In this document: in pieces, positions 1 to 8,492 of the stretch
Layout: each line of letters begins with the position of its first letter
How positions within the stretch are numbered: position 1 is the first letter of the stretch
NCBI RefSeq assembly: GCF_019145195.1
Contig: NZ_JAHSTW010000010.1
Coordinates: forward strand, 1 to 64,000
From: Pseudomonas siliginis
GTDB lineage: Bacteria > Pseudomonadota > Gammaproteobacteria > Pseudomonadales > Pseudomonadaceae
Direction of reading: 5' to 3'
Length of the DNA: 64,000 nucleotides
Notes under the pieces: generated by a model
Told to the model about the DNA's origin: nothing
What the model saw: only the letters and a program-made list of their open reading frames with translations
Database searches by the model: none
Made by a program: the position numbers and the translations under genes

Positions 1-1
1 T

Positions 2-397
2 GAAACCCGCGCCAACGACCACCTCACCGTCGGCGTCAACCAGCACATCAAGATCGGCACCGGCCAATTCATCGACGCCGGACAGGAAATCCACCTGAGC
101 AGCGGCATGAAAGTGGTGATGGAAGCCGGCGCCGAACTCACGCTGATCGGCGGCGGCAGCTTCATCAAGATTGACGCTGGTGGCGTGACCATGAGCGGCC
201 CTGTGATCAACATGAACTCTGGCGGCAGCCCCGGCGTTGGTACGGGCGCCGCGCCGTTGATGCCCGGCGTGCTGAAACAGGCGGATGCCGACAAGGCCGG
301 CCAAGTCCTGACCCCGGCGCAAATCAACACCCTCAAACGTAACGCGCCGTTCTGTGAAGAATGCGAAAAATGCAAGGCAGGTGCCTGTGCCATCTGA
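2..397 (+). CDS. vgrG: VgrG, type VI secretion spike protein (C-terminal part only)
   Basis: The reading frame is open from base 2, so the 5' part of the gene lies outside the window. The visible 131 residues carry the repetitive beta-helical end of a VgrG (phage gp5-like needle), with short alternating hydrophobic strands such as VVMEAGAELTLIGGGSFIKI and the GGVTMSGPVINMNSGG segment. It trimerises to form the tip of the T6SS tube. The last residues form an unusual Cys-rich tail (CEECEKCKAGAC), with four cysteines in the final 14 residues. The next genes (DUF4123 adaptor, Rhs effector) are the usual cargo partners of such a spike. Family assignment is confident despite truncation. Confidence 0.9.
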   Translation, partial: ETRANDHLTVGVNQHIKIGTGQFIDAGQEIHLSSGMKVVMEAGAELTLIGGGSFIKIDAGGVTMSGPVINMNSGGSPGVGTGAAPLMPGVLKQADADKAGQVLTPAQINTLKRNAPFCEECEKCKAGACAI

Positions 398-1124
398 ACG
401 AACCACCCCCAAGGACTGGCTGGCGCGCCAGCCGCTGCAAAGTGGCGAGCGCCTGTACCTGATCATCAGCGCCGCCAGCGATGCAGACGCCCTGAAAACC
501 CTGTACCTCACCGAACCCACCGCCCAACTCATCCCGATCTGGGGCGGCACGCCCTACTCCACCTGGCAACCGGTGATGCCCTACCTCACCGAACTCAAAG
601 GCAACTCCGCCTTCCTGCCATGGATCGCCGAAACCGACGCCCTCGACTGGGGTTGGCTGGCGGTATCGCGTTCAGAACCGAACGAAGTGTTCGAACACCT
701 GCGCAGCCTGACGCAGGTGAAAATGCCGGATGGCACCGAGGTGTTTTTCCGGTTTTGGGATGGCCGGCATATTTATCCGATTCTGCGGGGGCTTGGGGAG
801 AAGGCTGGAGAAGTGCTGCCGGTGTTTGAGCGGTATTTGATTAATGGACAGGCGCTGGAAGTCGGCACGCGGGTGGTGCCGAAGGTGCGGGACTGGCCGT
901 GGTGGGAGGTGCCGAAGGGGTTGTTGGAAGGGTTGAGCAAGGACAATCCGGCGACGCTGGTCAGCAACCTGATGCAGTGGCTGGAAGAAGACCGCCCGGA
1001 CCTCTACACCGCATGGCCCGAGAACAATCTGAAGCTGAAAATCACCCGCTTCGTGCGCCGCCCGGATGCGCCGCAAAATCTTAAAGAAGCATTGATAAAC
1101 CACCTGATTCTGGAGCAAGGCTGA
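387..1124 (+). CDS. DUF4123 domain T6SS adaptor (Tap-like chaperone)
   Basis: The protein matches the DUF4123 family, adaptors that load a specific effector onto its cognate VgrG. Seen: an LYLIISAASDADALKTLY start, a WGGTPYSTWQPVMPYL segment, a GWLAVS core strand and an EVFFRFWDGRHIYPIL motif, all characteristic of the family. The gene overlaps the end of vgrG and its stop overlaps the start of the rhs gene, so the three are one operon. Start choice: GTG at 387 has AAGG nine bases upstream. In-frame GTG codons at 381 and 354 are also possible but lack a well-spaced Shine-Dalgarno. No membrane segment is seen. The expected client is the Rhs protein directly downstream (inference). Confidence 0.85.
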   Translation: MPSERTTPKDWLARQPLQSGERLYLIISAASDADALKTLYLTEPTAQLIPIWGGTPYSTWQPVMPYLTELKGNSAFLPWIAETDALDWGWLAVSRSEPNEVFEHLRSLTQVKMPDGTEVFFRFWDGRHIYPILRGLGEKAGEVLPVFERYLINGQALEVGTRVVPKVRDWPWWEVPKGLLEGLSKDNPATLVSNLMQWLEEDRPDLYTAWPENNLKLKITRFVRRPDAPQNLKEALINHLILEQG

Positions 1125-4100
1125 TGGATCGCGTTGCCTTTGTTGACAACCAACTGAACACCTTCAAGGACAGTCTGAAGCTGTATCAGGAACAAACAAA
1201 AACCTGGTACGCACAGGCTCTCGACAAGGGTAGCCGTGCCGCGGACATGCCGTCCTTGTTGGGCATGGAGCGTGTCATCAAGGCGGGCAACACCAGTAAA
1301 ACGGTGAGCATGACCGACGGTAACTTCACCTCGAACGTAGCTCAATGTCCGCTCAAGGGTCCGTTGCTGATCGAGAGCAAATTCGAATCGGTTTACGACA
1401 TTCCCGTCGGCGATATCGAAGTCGAAATCGTGGCCGTGGACGGTGGTGCTGTCAGCAAGGTCAAACTCGACGCCCAAGGCAAAGCCGCATGGACCGGCGG
1501 TGTGCCCGGCAAGTTCTACACAATTCGCGTCCATAACGAAGTGACCCCGGCGCAGATCGACGCCCTCTTCAGTTCTTACAGCGGCGTGACTGCGGACCTT
1601 GAAGGTTTCCTGCGCAAGGAATGGGCCGGCTTCAAACCGCAATGGTCGAATCTTTCGACCTCCGGCACAGCCATGGCCATCGGCAACGGCATTCTTGAAG
1701 GTGGCTGGGAGGCCATCAAGGGTGTGTGGGACGGCATCAGCCTTGTGCTCGATATCCTCCAGGATCCGAAGAAATTCGCCAAGGATCTCGGCGCTGGCGC
1801 AGACGAGCTGATCAAAGTCGCCAAAAGCTCGCCGGACATCATGAAAAAGGCCATGTTGCTGGCCAGTGACGAAGCGGCTTTGTTTTTGCTGGTGCGCAGT
1901 GCGGTGATCTGGCTGGCGGGCTTGCCGCCGATGAAGATGGCGGGCGATGTAGCGAAGATGACCACGGCAATTGTCGTTGGCATTGCGATCGACATCGTGA
2001 TCGGCGTGGTATTGACCATCGCGGCAGAAGGTACCGGCGTCATCTACCTTGCGGCCCGACTCAAGAAGTACGGAGAGCTTGTCATCAAGGCTGTGATCGG
2101 CTTCGTGAAGTCGGTGTTCAAGATCATCAACGGCTTTATGGAGTATGTCGCAAAGTACACCGCTGTGGCGGCCCGAGGGGTAACGGCGAAGGTCAGAAAC
2201 GGGATTTCCGAGTTGCGTTTTGATGGGAAGCGTGTGACCACCGTCGAAACCCCGAAAACCCGGCACGATGCCCCTGCACAATCCAAGACCCCAGATGAAA
2301 AAAGCGCAACTTGCGCAAAGAACACTTGCACTAACGGCTGCCCGGTCTCCATGGTCACTGGCGAAGAGCTACTGACGCTGACCGATGGAGAGCTCGGAGG
2401 GGCTGTACCATTTAGCTGGACTCGTCTCTATAGAACCAGCGCAGCGGAAATCGATTGTGGGCTGGGTTTTGGCTGGAGCCACGCGTTAGCACAGCGGTTA
2501 GAAATCAACGTCGATGAAGTGGTATGGACCGATCATGAAAACCGGGTGATCACCTTCCCACTTCCAAGCATTCAACGCCCGGCGATAACCAATAGCCTCT
2601 CGGAAGCAGCCATCTTCATCGGGGACGATCCATCAGAACTTATTCTCACTCAGGCTGGTGAGCATGCTCAGTTCTATCACTTCCGCTACGATCGCAAAGG
2701 CGCAACACTGATAGCCATCAGTGACAAATACGACAACCGCCTTCATGTCACGCGCGATATTCACAGTCGGATCAAACGTATCGACAATGGTGCCGGTCGT
2801 GCCTTGCTGTTGCGCTACGATCGCACGCATATTGTGGCGGTCGACTATCAACAGTTCACACCAGCAGACAATCTGGAAGACGGATGGACCACTGTCCAGA
2901 CGATAATCAGTTATGCCTACGACTCGCAACACCGCTTGATTGAAGCGAAAAACGCCGCTGGAGAAGCCGAGCGTTACGCCTATAACGATCAAAACGTCAT
3001 TCTCGAGCGCCGTCTAGCCGGAGGTGCCAGCTTCTACTGGGAATGGGAAAGAGAGGGCAAATCTGCACGCTGTATTCATCACTGGGCGAACTTCTCGCAG
3101 ATGGATACTCGCTACGTTTGGGATGATAAGGGAAGTGTCACTGTCACGAACGCAGACGGTAGCGAAGAGATATACACCCACGACGACCAAGCCCGACTGG
3201 TTGCTCAAATTGATCCGGACGGAGCCGAAAATCTCAAGGCATATGACGAAAAGGGACGCCTGATCGCAGAGCAAAATCCGCTCGGAGCTATCACCGAATA
3301 CCGATACAGCGAATCAGGGCACCTGGTCGCAGTCATACCTCCAGAAGACGAACCGACCGGCTACGAGTACAGCCGTGGGTTCGTAAGTAAGGTTGTTCGC
3401 GGTAAAGCAGTCTGGAAATATCAGCGCAACAATCAAGGCGATATCACCCAACAGACAGATCCAGAAGGCAACACCACCTACTACAGCTATGACCGTCGGG
3501 GCCGCTTGCAGGAAATCGGCTTGCCCGATGGCAGCCGGCACCAGTTGGGCTGGAATAGTCTCGGCCAGCTTCTGGAAGAGCGCCTGCCCGATGGTAGTCA
3601 GCGCAAATACCGTTACGACGCACTCGGCCGGCAGATCACACGTCAGGACGAAAACGGTGCAATCACGCACTTCCAATGGGATGCCGCGAATCGCCTGGCA
3701 CAAATTACTTTGCCCGGTGGAGCAACACGGGCATTTACATACAACGCATACGGTCGAGTCACCGCCGAACGCGACGAGCTCGGCCGTATCACCCGCTACG
3801 AATACGCCGACAATCTGCACCTCGTCAGCCGCCGCATCAATCCCGACGGTAGCCAACTTCGCTACCGCTACGACAACTCGCGCCTGCTGCTCACTGAAAT
3901 CGAAAACGAGCGCGGCGAGCATTACCATCTCGATTACTACGCCAACGGTCTGATCCAGCAGGAAACCGGCTTCGACGGTCGTCGCACCGCGTACGAGTAC
4001 GACCTGAACGGCCAACTGCTGAAGAAAACCGAGTTCGGTGACGACGGTAGTGAACTGGTTACCGAATACCAGCGCGATGCCGCAGGCCGTTTGCTGGTCA

Positions 4101-5899
4101 AGACGCTGCCCGATGGCGAAGAGATTCATTACAGCTACGACGCACTCGGTCGCCTGGTAAACGTCGACGACGGCCATTGGCCGCTCGCTTATGAATACGA
4201 CGTGCAAGATCGCTTGATCACCGAACATCAGGGCTGGGGCACCACCCGTTACGCCTACGACAACGTCGGCCAACTCAGCCACTGCCGTCTGCCGGATGGC
4301 TGCACGCTCGATTACCGTCATTTGTCCGGTGGACGCCTGAGCAACATCGACCTGAACGGTTCACGCCTGACCAGCCACCAATTCAATGCAGGCCGCGAGC
4401 AACAGCGCCAACAAGGCTCGCTGCTTAGCCAATACCAATACGATGAACAGGGCCGACTACAGGCACACAGCGTCAGCCAACGGGACAAACACCTGTTCCA
4501 GCGTCGCTACAACTACGATGCCAACGGCAACCTCGCCGGTATTAACGACAGCCGCAAAGGCAACCGCAGCTATCACTACGATCCACTCGACCGACTGATC
4601 AGCGTACGCGGCGCCATGCCAGAGAGCTTCGCTCACGACCCGGCAGGCAACCTCCTCGGACAAAATGACCTGCCCGTTGCGAACCTCGCAAACGTCAAAG
4701 GCAACCGCCTACTGATGCAAGGCGACCGCCATTACGATTACGACGCGTACGGCAACCTGATCCGCGAGCGTCGCGGCACCGGCCAGAAGCTCGTCACCGA
4801 ATACCGCTACGACTGCCAGCACCGCCTGATCGGCGTCAGCCTGCCGGGAGGCAGCACCGCATCTTACAAATACGACGCCTTCGGCCGCCGCATCGAGAAA
4901 ACCGTCGACGGCCACACCACTGAATTCCTCTGGCAAGGCGAACGCCTCATCGCCGAAAGCGCAGAAAATCGTTATCGCAGCTACATCTACGAACCGGGCA
5001 GTTTCCGCCCGTTGGCAATGCTCGACGACGAAGGCCCGCTAAAAGCGGCCCCGTTCTACTATCAACTCGACCACCTCGGCACTCCGCAAGAGCTCACCGA
5101 CTACAGTGGCGAAATCATGTGGTCCGCGAAGTACCGCGCCTATGGCAACCTCGCAGCGCTGGATGTCAGCGAAATCGATAATCCGCTGCGTTTTCAAGGG
5201 CAGTATTTCGACGCCGAGACAGGGTTACATTACAACCGCCACCGCTACTACAATCCGAGCACTGGGCGGTTCTTGACGCCGGACCCGATCAAGCTTGCGG
5301 GTGGGTTGAACAGCTACCAGTACGTGACCAATCCTACGGGGTGGGTGGATCCGCTAGGATTGAATACATGTCCCGGAGCCGGAGATAAAGATTCATCAGG
5401 TAACCGAACTGACCAAGAAGAAAAAAAATCGAAAGTTGATGACGGCAGCCCCGAAGCGCCCTATACCGGACCGATCCCCAAGGCAATGCAGAACAAAATA
5501 CTGTATGGCACACGGAGCCCCGGCCATAACAAACCAGTAGGCGGTCATTCGGCGCAGGTTATGAACTCTCCAAAATATCAGTACGATATTGTCAGCACTA
5601 ACAAGGACGGAACTACCAGCGTTAAAAATTTTAAAATGATTTTAGAGCGTAAGGATGGAACCATCGGCTGGTCTGCAGCAAAGTCTCCAAATAGACATAC
5701 ATTTGCGCCGAAATCTTGGAGTGACGCGAAAATCTTGAGAGTTACTGATGAGGTAGCAGCAGAGCCAGGCAGAGTGTTACGGAACGATCCAGGCGCGGTA
5801 GTGACCGAACACACCAAAATCGTGGACGGAGTTCAATGGCAGGTTATTAAAGAAAACGATGTCATCACTTCTTCATACCCTACGGGAGCAACACCATGA
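1124..5899 (+). CDS. Rhs-family T6SS effector with EndoU-like C-terminal toxin
   Basis: A 1591-residue polymorphic toxin. The N-terminal part has a soluble region and then strongly hydrophobic helices at about residues 251-325. A Cys-rich linker leads to the conserved GCPVSMVTGEE start of the Rhs shell near residue 410. Dozens of YD repeats follow (for example YDALGRL, YDAFGRRIEK), which build the cocoon that encloses the toxin. The core ends with RYYNPSTGRFLTPDPIKLAGG and DPLGLN (about 1409-1414), the usual self-cleavage boundary. The last ~178 residues are lower in GC and resemble bacterial EndoU ribonucleases: GGHS (His1475), AKSPNRHTF (His1525), PKSWSDAKIL, and a terminal ITSSYPTG. The RNase activity is inferred from the family. 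The ATG overlaps the adaptor's TGA. Confidence 0.92.
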   Translation: MDRVAFVDNQLNTFKDSLKLYQEQTKTWYAQALDKGSRAADMPSLLGMERVIKAGNTSKTVSMTDGNFTSNVAQCPLKGPLLIESKFESVYDIPVGDIEVEIVAVDGGAVSKVKLDAQGKAAWTGGVPGKFYTIRVHNEVTPAQIDALFSSYSGVTADLEGFLRKEWAGFKPQWSNLSTSGTAMAIGNGILEGGWEAIKGVWDGISLVLDILQDPKKFAKDLGAGADELIKVAKSSPDIMKKAMLLASDEAALFLLVRSAVIWLAGLPPMKMAGDVAKMTTAIVVGIAIDIVIGVVLTIAAEGTGVIYLAARLKKYGELVIKAVIGFVKSVFKIINGFMEYVAKYTAVAARGVTAKVRNGISELRFDGKRVTTVETPKTRHDAPAQSKTPDEKSATCAKNTCTNGCPVSMVTGEELLTLTDGELGGAVPFSWTRLYRTSAAEIDCGLGFGWSHALAQRLEINVDEVVWTDHENRVITFPLPSIQRPAITNSLSEAAIFIGDDPSELILTQAGEHAQFYHFRYDRKGATLIAISDKYDNRLHVTRDIHSRIKRIDNGAGRALLLRYDRTHIVAVDYQQFTPADNLEDGWTTVQTIISYAYDSQHRLIEAKNAAGEAERYAYNDQNVILERRLAGGASFYWEWEREGKSARCIHHWANFSQMDTRYVWDDKGSVTVTNADGSEEIYTHDDQARLVAQIDPDGAENLKAYDEKGRLIAEQNPLGAITEYRYSESGHLVAVIPPEDEPTGYEYSRGFVSKVVRGKAVWKYQRNNQGDITQQTDPEGNTTYYSYDRRGRLQEIGLPDGSRHQLGWNSLGQLLEERLPDGSQRKYRYDALGRQITRQDENGAITHFQWDAANRLAQITLPGGATRAFTYNAYGRVTAERDELGRITRYEYADNLHLVSRRINPDGSQLRYRYDNSRLLLTEIENERGEHYHLDYYANGLIQQETGFDGRRTAYEYDLNGQLLKKTEFGDDGSELVTEYQRDAAGRLLVKTLPDGEEIHYSYDALGRLVNVDDGHWPLAYEYDVQDRLITEHQGWGTTRYAYDNVGQLSHCRLPDGCTLDYRHLSGGRLSNIDLNGSRLTSHQFNAGREQQRQQGSLLSQYQYDEQGRLQAHSVSQRDKHLFQRRYNYDANGNLAGINDSRKGNRSYHYDPLDRLISVRGAMPESFAHDPAGNLLGQNDLPVANLANVKGNRLLMQGDRHYDYDAYGNLIRERRGTGQKLVTEYRYDCQHRLIGVSLPGGSTASYKYDAFGRRIEKTVDGHTTEFLWQGERLIAESAENRYRSYIYEPGSFRPLAMLDDEGPLKAAPFYYQLDHLGTPQELTDYSGEIMWSAKYRAYGNLAALDVSEIDNPLRFQGQYFDAETGLHYNRHRYYNPSTGRFLTPDPIKLAGGLNSYQYVTNPTGWVDPLGLNTCPGAGDKDSSGNRTDQEEKKSKVDDGSPEAPYTGPIPKAMQNKILYGTRSPGHNKPVGGHSAQVMNSPKYQYDIVSTNKDGTTSVKNFKMILERKDGTIGWSAAKSPNRHTFAPKSWSDAKILRVTDEVAAEPGRVLRNDPGAVVTEHTKIVDGVQWQVIKENDVITSSYPTGATP

Positions 5900-6327
5900 C
5901 GACTGGCAATGAAGAAAATCTATATAAAAAGCTCTGCTCATGGATAGGTGAATCTGAAGATTCACCATGGACTGAATACAGCACCGAGCTAGTTGCTAAA
6001 ACGGTACTCATAGACTTCAGTGATAAGGACTGGGAAGTCCTAAAAAAAGCAATACTCAAAATGCCGGAATTTTGGCAACAAAGATGCGCCGTTTCACTTG
6101 GAGAAAATCGTACCACCCAAGCCATAGAAATTTTAAAGACTCTACTTTCAAAATCGGAATATAAAGACGTTAAAATTATTTCTATTTACGAGCTCGACTG
6201 GGCCGAAGTACCGATTGAAAAAAAATACTCTCACCATGTAAAGCAGATAATAGATACCACACCAAAAAGTGAAATAGAACCAGAAATATATAGTTTACTT
6301 GCGAAAGCAGAATCATCAGAAATATAA
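5896..6327 (+). CDS. Probable immunity protein for the EndoU-like Rhs toxin
   Basis: A 143-residue, cytoplasmic, AT-rich gene whose ATG overlaps the TGA of the rhs toxin (ATGA), the standard layout of an effector-immunity pair. It has no signal peptide or membrane segment. The sequence is rich in short amphipathic helices (for example WQQRCAVSLGENRTTQAIEILKTL cut into helix pairs), suggesting a small helical-repeat fold, but I do not recognise a named family. The role, neutralising the adjacent C-terminal toxin to protect the producer and its kin, is inferred from position, size and composition only. Confidence 0.75.
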   Translation: MTTGNEENLYKKLCSWIGESEDSPWTEYSTELVAKTVLIDFSDKDWEVLKKAILKMPEFWQQRCAVSLGENRTTQAIEILKTLLSKSEYKDVKIISIYELDWAEVPIEKKYSHHVKQIIDTTPKSEIEPEIYSLLAKAESSEI

Positions 6328-6470
6328 TAGCCAAGCCCACCAAATCTTGTATAAGCGAACTTTTAAAATATTACCGACAAACGCCCAACGCCACTTACCA
6401 AAAAGGCGCCAATAAAGAACCAACAATTAATTAAGACAGCCTATAATCAATCGGCAATCAAAAAAGCAAT

Positions 6471-7090
6471 ATGAATATCTACATTGACATTACAGATATT
6501 TTGGTGCAATCGATTACGACGATGCAGGCGGAATTATATCCTACATGAATATCCCTCCCACTGAAAACATAAAGGAAAAATTCCAAGTAGAAATCTTCAA
6601 TTTTGTTCTCAACCTATTAGATTAGCCAATAACGTCTTCAATAGAAAGCCAAGACTTAAACTTTCTAGAAAACATGGACGAGGATGGCTTCCTAATAATC
6701 AAAAAAGCAGCCGTTACATTTGAAAAAATAAAAGGTCACGAAAAACTGGTAAGAGTCTTAGATCAAGGGAAAGACTACTTATTACATGAAATTTACAGAC
6801 CCAAACTGGAAAATAAAGACAAAATCTATGACATTGGAGGTAGATCATTCACATCACCTCAACTACTAATCAATCTTGCGATTATTTCACCCCAAAAGAT
6901 AACTCTTGACTTCTCCGCTTCCGATCATGTCTACATAGCAACATACCATAAACTTCGAAACGTGGCAGAAACTCTAAATTTACAGGCGAAACGCACGCAA
7001 CCGCCAATTGAAGGAATATTCGAAGTGAATTACAGCAACATGCATACCATAAGCGTCTTTGATGCCGGCTATCGAGTTTTCAAAACATAG
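6471..7090 (+). pseudogene. Broken small gene, possibly a displaced immunity gene
   Basis: Reading from ATG 6471 gives MNIYIDIT, after which the frame shifts near 6490 into another frame that continues RYFGAIDYDDAGG and stays open to an in-frame TAG at 6623. Beyond that stop the same frame runs on without interruption to 7090, including MDEDGFLIIKKAAVTFEK from 6674. A one-base frameshift plus one nonsense codon would therefore restore a single ~206-residue protein. It is AT-rich like the immunity gene just upstream. The family is not recognised. A shorter gene from ATG 6674 (138 residues) may still be translated. Function as an orphan immunity protein is a guess from its location behind an rhs toxin. 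Confidence 0.55.
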
Positions 7091-7204
7091 GAAGTGTCGA
7101 CACAAGATTTTCGATGCTTGCCCTTTCTCAATGCAGCTTTTTTACAAATGAAACGCCGCGAGTCACCTGGCACATCTAATCTGCTCAGCGTACCACGCGC
7201 GCGT

Positions 7205-7300
7205 ATACCAACAACTGACGATCGCGTAACTGCCGAATAGAACGAACTCGGCAGTACTACCCGCTACGAATACACCGACAACCTGGACGTGAACAGCAAA
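7205..7300 (+). pseudogene. Rhs core fragment 1
   Basis: This stretch is a degenerate copy of part of the intact rhs gene at about 3740-3830, the segment encoding GRVTAERDELGRITRYEY. The block CCCGCTACGAATAC and flanking bases are shared, but the copy contains in-frame stops (TAACTGCC, TAGAACG) and substitutions. It is a non-coding remnant marking an old recombination at the Rhs core and probably once led into the decayed reading frame that follows. Confidence 0.75.
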
Positions 7301-7401
7301 AATCACGACGAGCCCAACTACTGGCCTGGAACAAATAATAGACATCGGATGGCATCTATTATTTAGCAAAAATGGCACTTTTAGAATTTCATTAATTGCA
7401 A

Positions 7402-7606
7402 ATCAAGCTTGGAGAATTTCCAATATTCACCGACACCGCCAAAACTTGGAGCGGCCTTGAAAAAACTTTAGACCACACACTACATAGAGTTAAACAAATC
7501 TGATGCAGCCTTTACAAATCTGAAGTATACGGGGAAAGCAGTGGACCTGACTTTGGCTAATACATAGGATGTGGCGGCGCTACTCTCTCAGCAAAAAATT
7601 GTTTAA
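7402..7606 (+). pseudogene. Decayed reading frame, possible displaced Rhs toxin C-terminus
   Basis: Protein-like sequence can be followed across lesions. One frame from 7402 reads IKLGEFPIFTDTAKTWSGLE and stops at TGA 7501. The overlapping frame from 7502 reads DAAFTNLKYTGKAVDLTL, meets TAG at 7565, and continues DVAALLSQQKIV to TAA 7604. It lies directly downstream of an Rhs core fragment and upstream of a small intact gene, the position expected for a displaced toxin C-terminus. The toxin family is not recognised, and the reconstruction is by eye only. Confidence 0.35.
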
Positions 7607-7637
7607 GCAACACCCTAAGCTAAAGCAGTCTGCGTTC

Positions 7638-7661
7638 GATGCCGATGCCGATGCCGATGCG
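7638..7661 (+). repeat. GATGCC hexamer tandem repeat
   Basis: Four consecutive copies of GATGCC/GATGCG (about 24 bases) lie in the non-coding stretch between the decayed frame and the next small gene. In one frame it would encode an Asp-Ala run. Such a simple repeat is prone to slippage. No function is evident. Confidence 0.8.
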
Positions 7662-7759
7662 ATTGTTTTGGGAAAGGCCTCAGACTTGTAGTGCAAGGGG
7701 AGTTTTCTTTCGGGTAAAAAAATCTCGACAACCAAACTTATAACAGCGAAAGCAAAACC

Positions 7760-8191
7760 ATGATATTTAAGTGCTCGGGCAACGCAGTCAATCCAAGCAC
7801 CGTATCTTATAGAAGCTTGGGATTCGGAGAGGCGGTTACGATCAAGACTCAGCCCTACATACTGCAAATCAAACCCGGCGACTTTCCAAGAGAGTTTAAA
7901 ACCATTGCAGACACGTTTATTTCGGAATGCAGGATTGATGATACCGAGCAAGGCTATATGGACATCCCAGAGCTTGCGACAGTTGATTACCCAACTTTTA
8001 ACGAACTTCTGAACACCCATCCAATTCTAGCAGCAAGTTTGATCGAAGATTATCTACACTTCGAACTCTTCTATCATCTTTTTCAAAACCCAACCAACCC
8101 ACAATTGGTTATCAACAACATCAACAGCGTATATACAGAGAAAGATTCAATAATAATCACGGGAGACACATACCCATTCAAATACTTCTAG
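7760..8191 (+). CDS. Hypothetical protein, possible orphan immunity protein
   Basis: An intact 143-residue frame, AT-rich, without signal peptide or membrane helices, beginning MIFKCSGNAVNPSTVSYRS and ending TGDTYPFKYF. Its ATG overlaps a TGA that closes another short open stretch upstream (ATGA), the overlap also used by the toxin/immunity pair at 5896. It is flanked by Rhs core fragments on both sides, so it most likely belongs to a displaced Rhs toxin/immunity module. No family is recognised. The nearest good Shine-Dalgarno is weak, so expression in its present place is uncertain. Confidence 0.5.
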   Translation: MIFKCSGNAVNPSTVSYRSLGFGEAVTIKTQPYILQIKPGDFPREFKTIADTFISECRIDDTEQGYMDIPELATVDYPTFNELLNTHPILAASLIEDYLHFELFYHLFQNPTNPQLVINNINSVYTEKDSIIITGDTYPFKYF

Positions 8192-8432
8192 CAGAAGGAA
8201 ACTTGCTCGACGGCAGGCCCGCCGACTCAGACCTCAATGGTCGACTGTTAAATAACACTGATCTGGCGACGACGTCAGTGCGCTAATCACCGATTGCTAG
8301 TGATCTATTTGCCAGCTCTATTACCCGGTCAGTGCCAAAAGTATGTACAGAGCCAGCGGCATGCGCAGTGTCCGCTATCGGGACAAAGATCGATTCAACG
8401 CCGTTACGGAAACTACTGAAACGCAGTAAGTC

Positions 8433-8492
8433 TAGCTAACGTAAAAGGGCAACCGCCTGCTGATGCCGGGCGATCGCCACTACGATTACACG
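8433..8492 (+). pseudogene. Rhs core fragment 2
   Basis: About 55 bases closely match the intact rhs gene at about 4685-4745, the part encoding VKGNRLLMQGDRHYDYD (shared words include GGCAACCGCCT and TACGATTAC). The copy has lost the frame and stops abruptly within the 3' end of the convergent DUF533 gene, so it marks the right-hand border of the Rhs island. Confidence 0.75.

Noticed and set aside
1004..2281. A 425-codon frame antisense to the rhs gene
   Set aside because: Overlaps two clear genes, has no Shine-Dalgarno or recognisable motif.
7163..7378. A 71-codon minus-strand frame in the Rhs graveyard
   Set aside because: It is antisense to an Rhs core fragment and arises from that decay.
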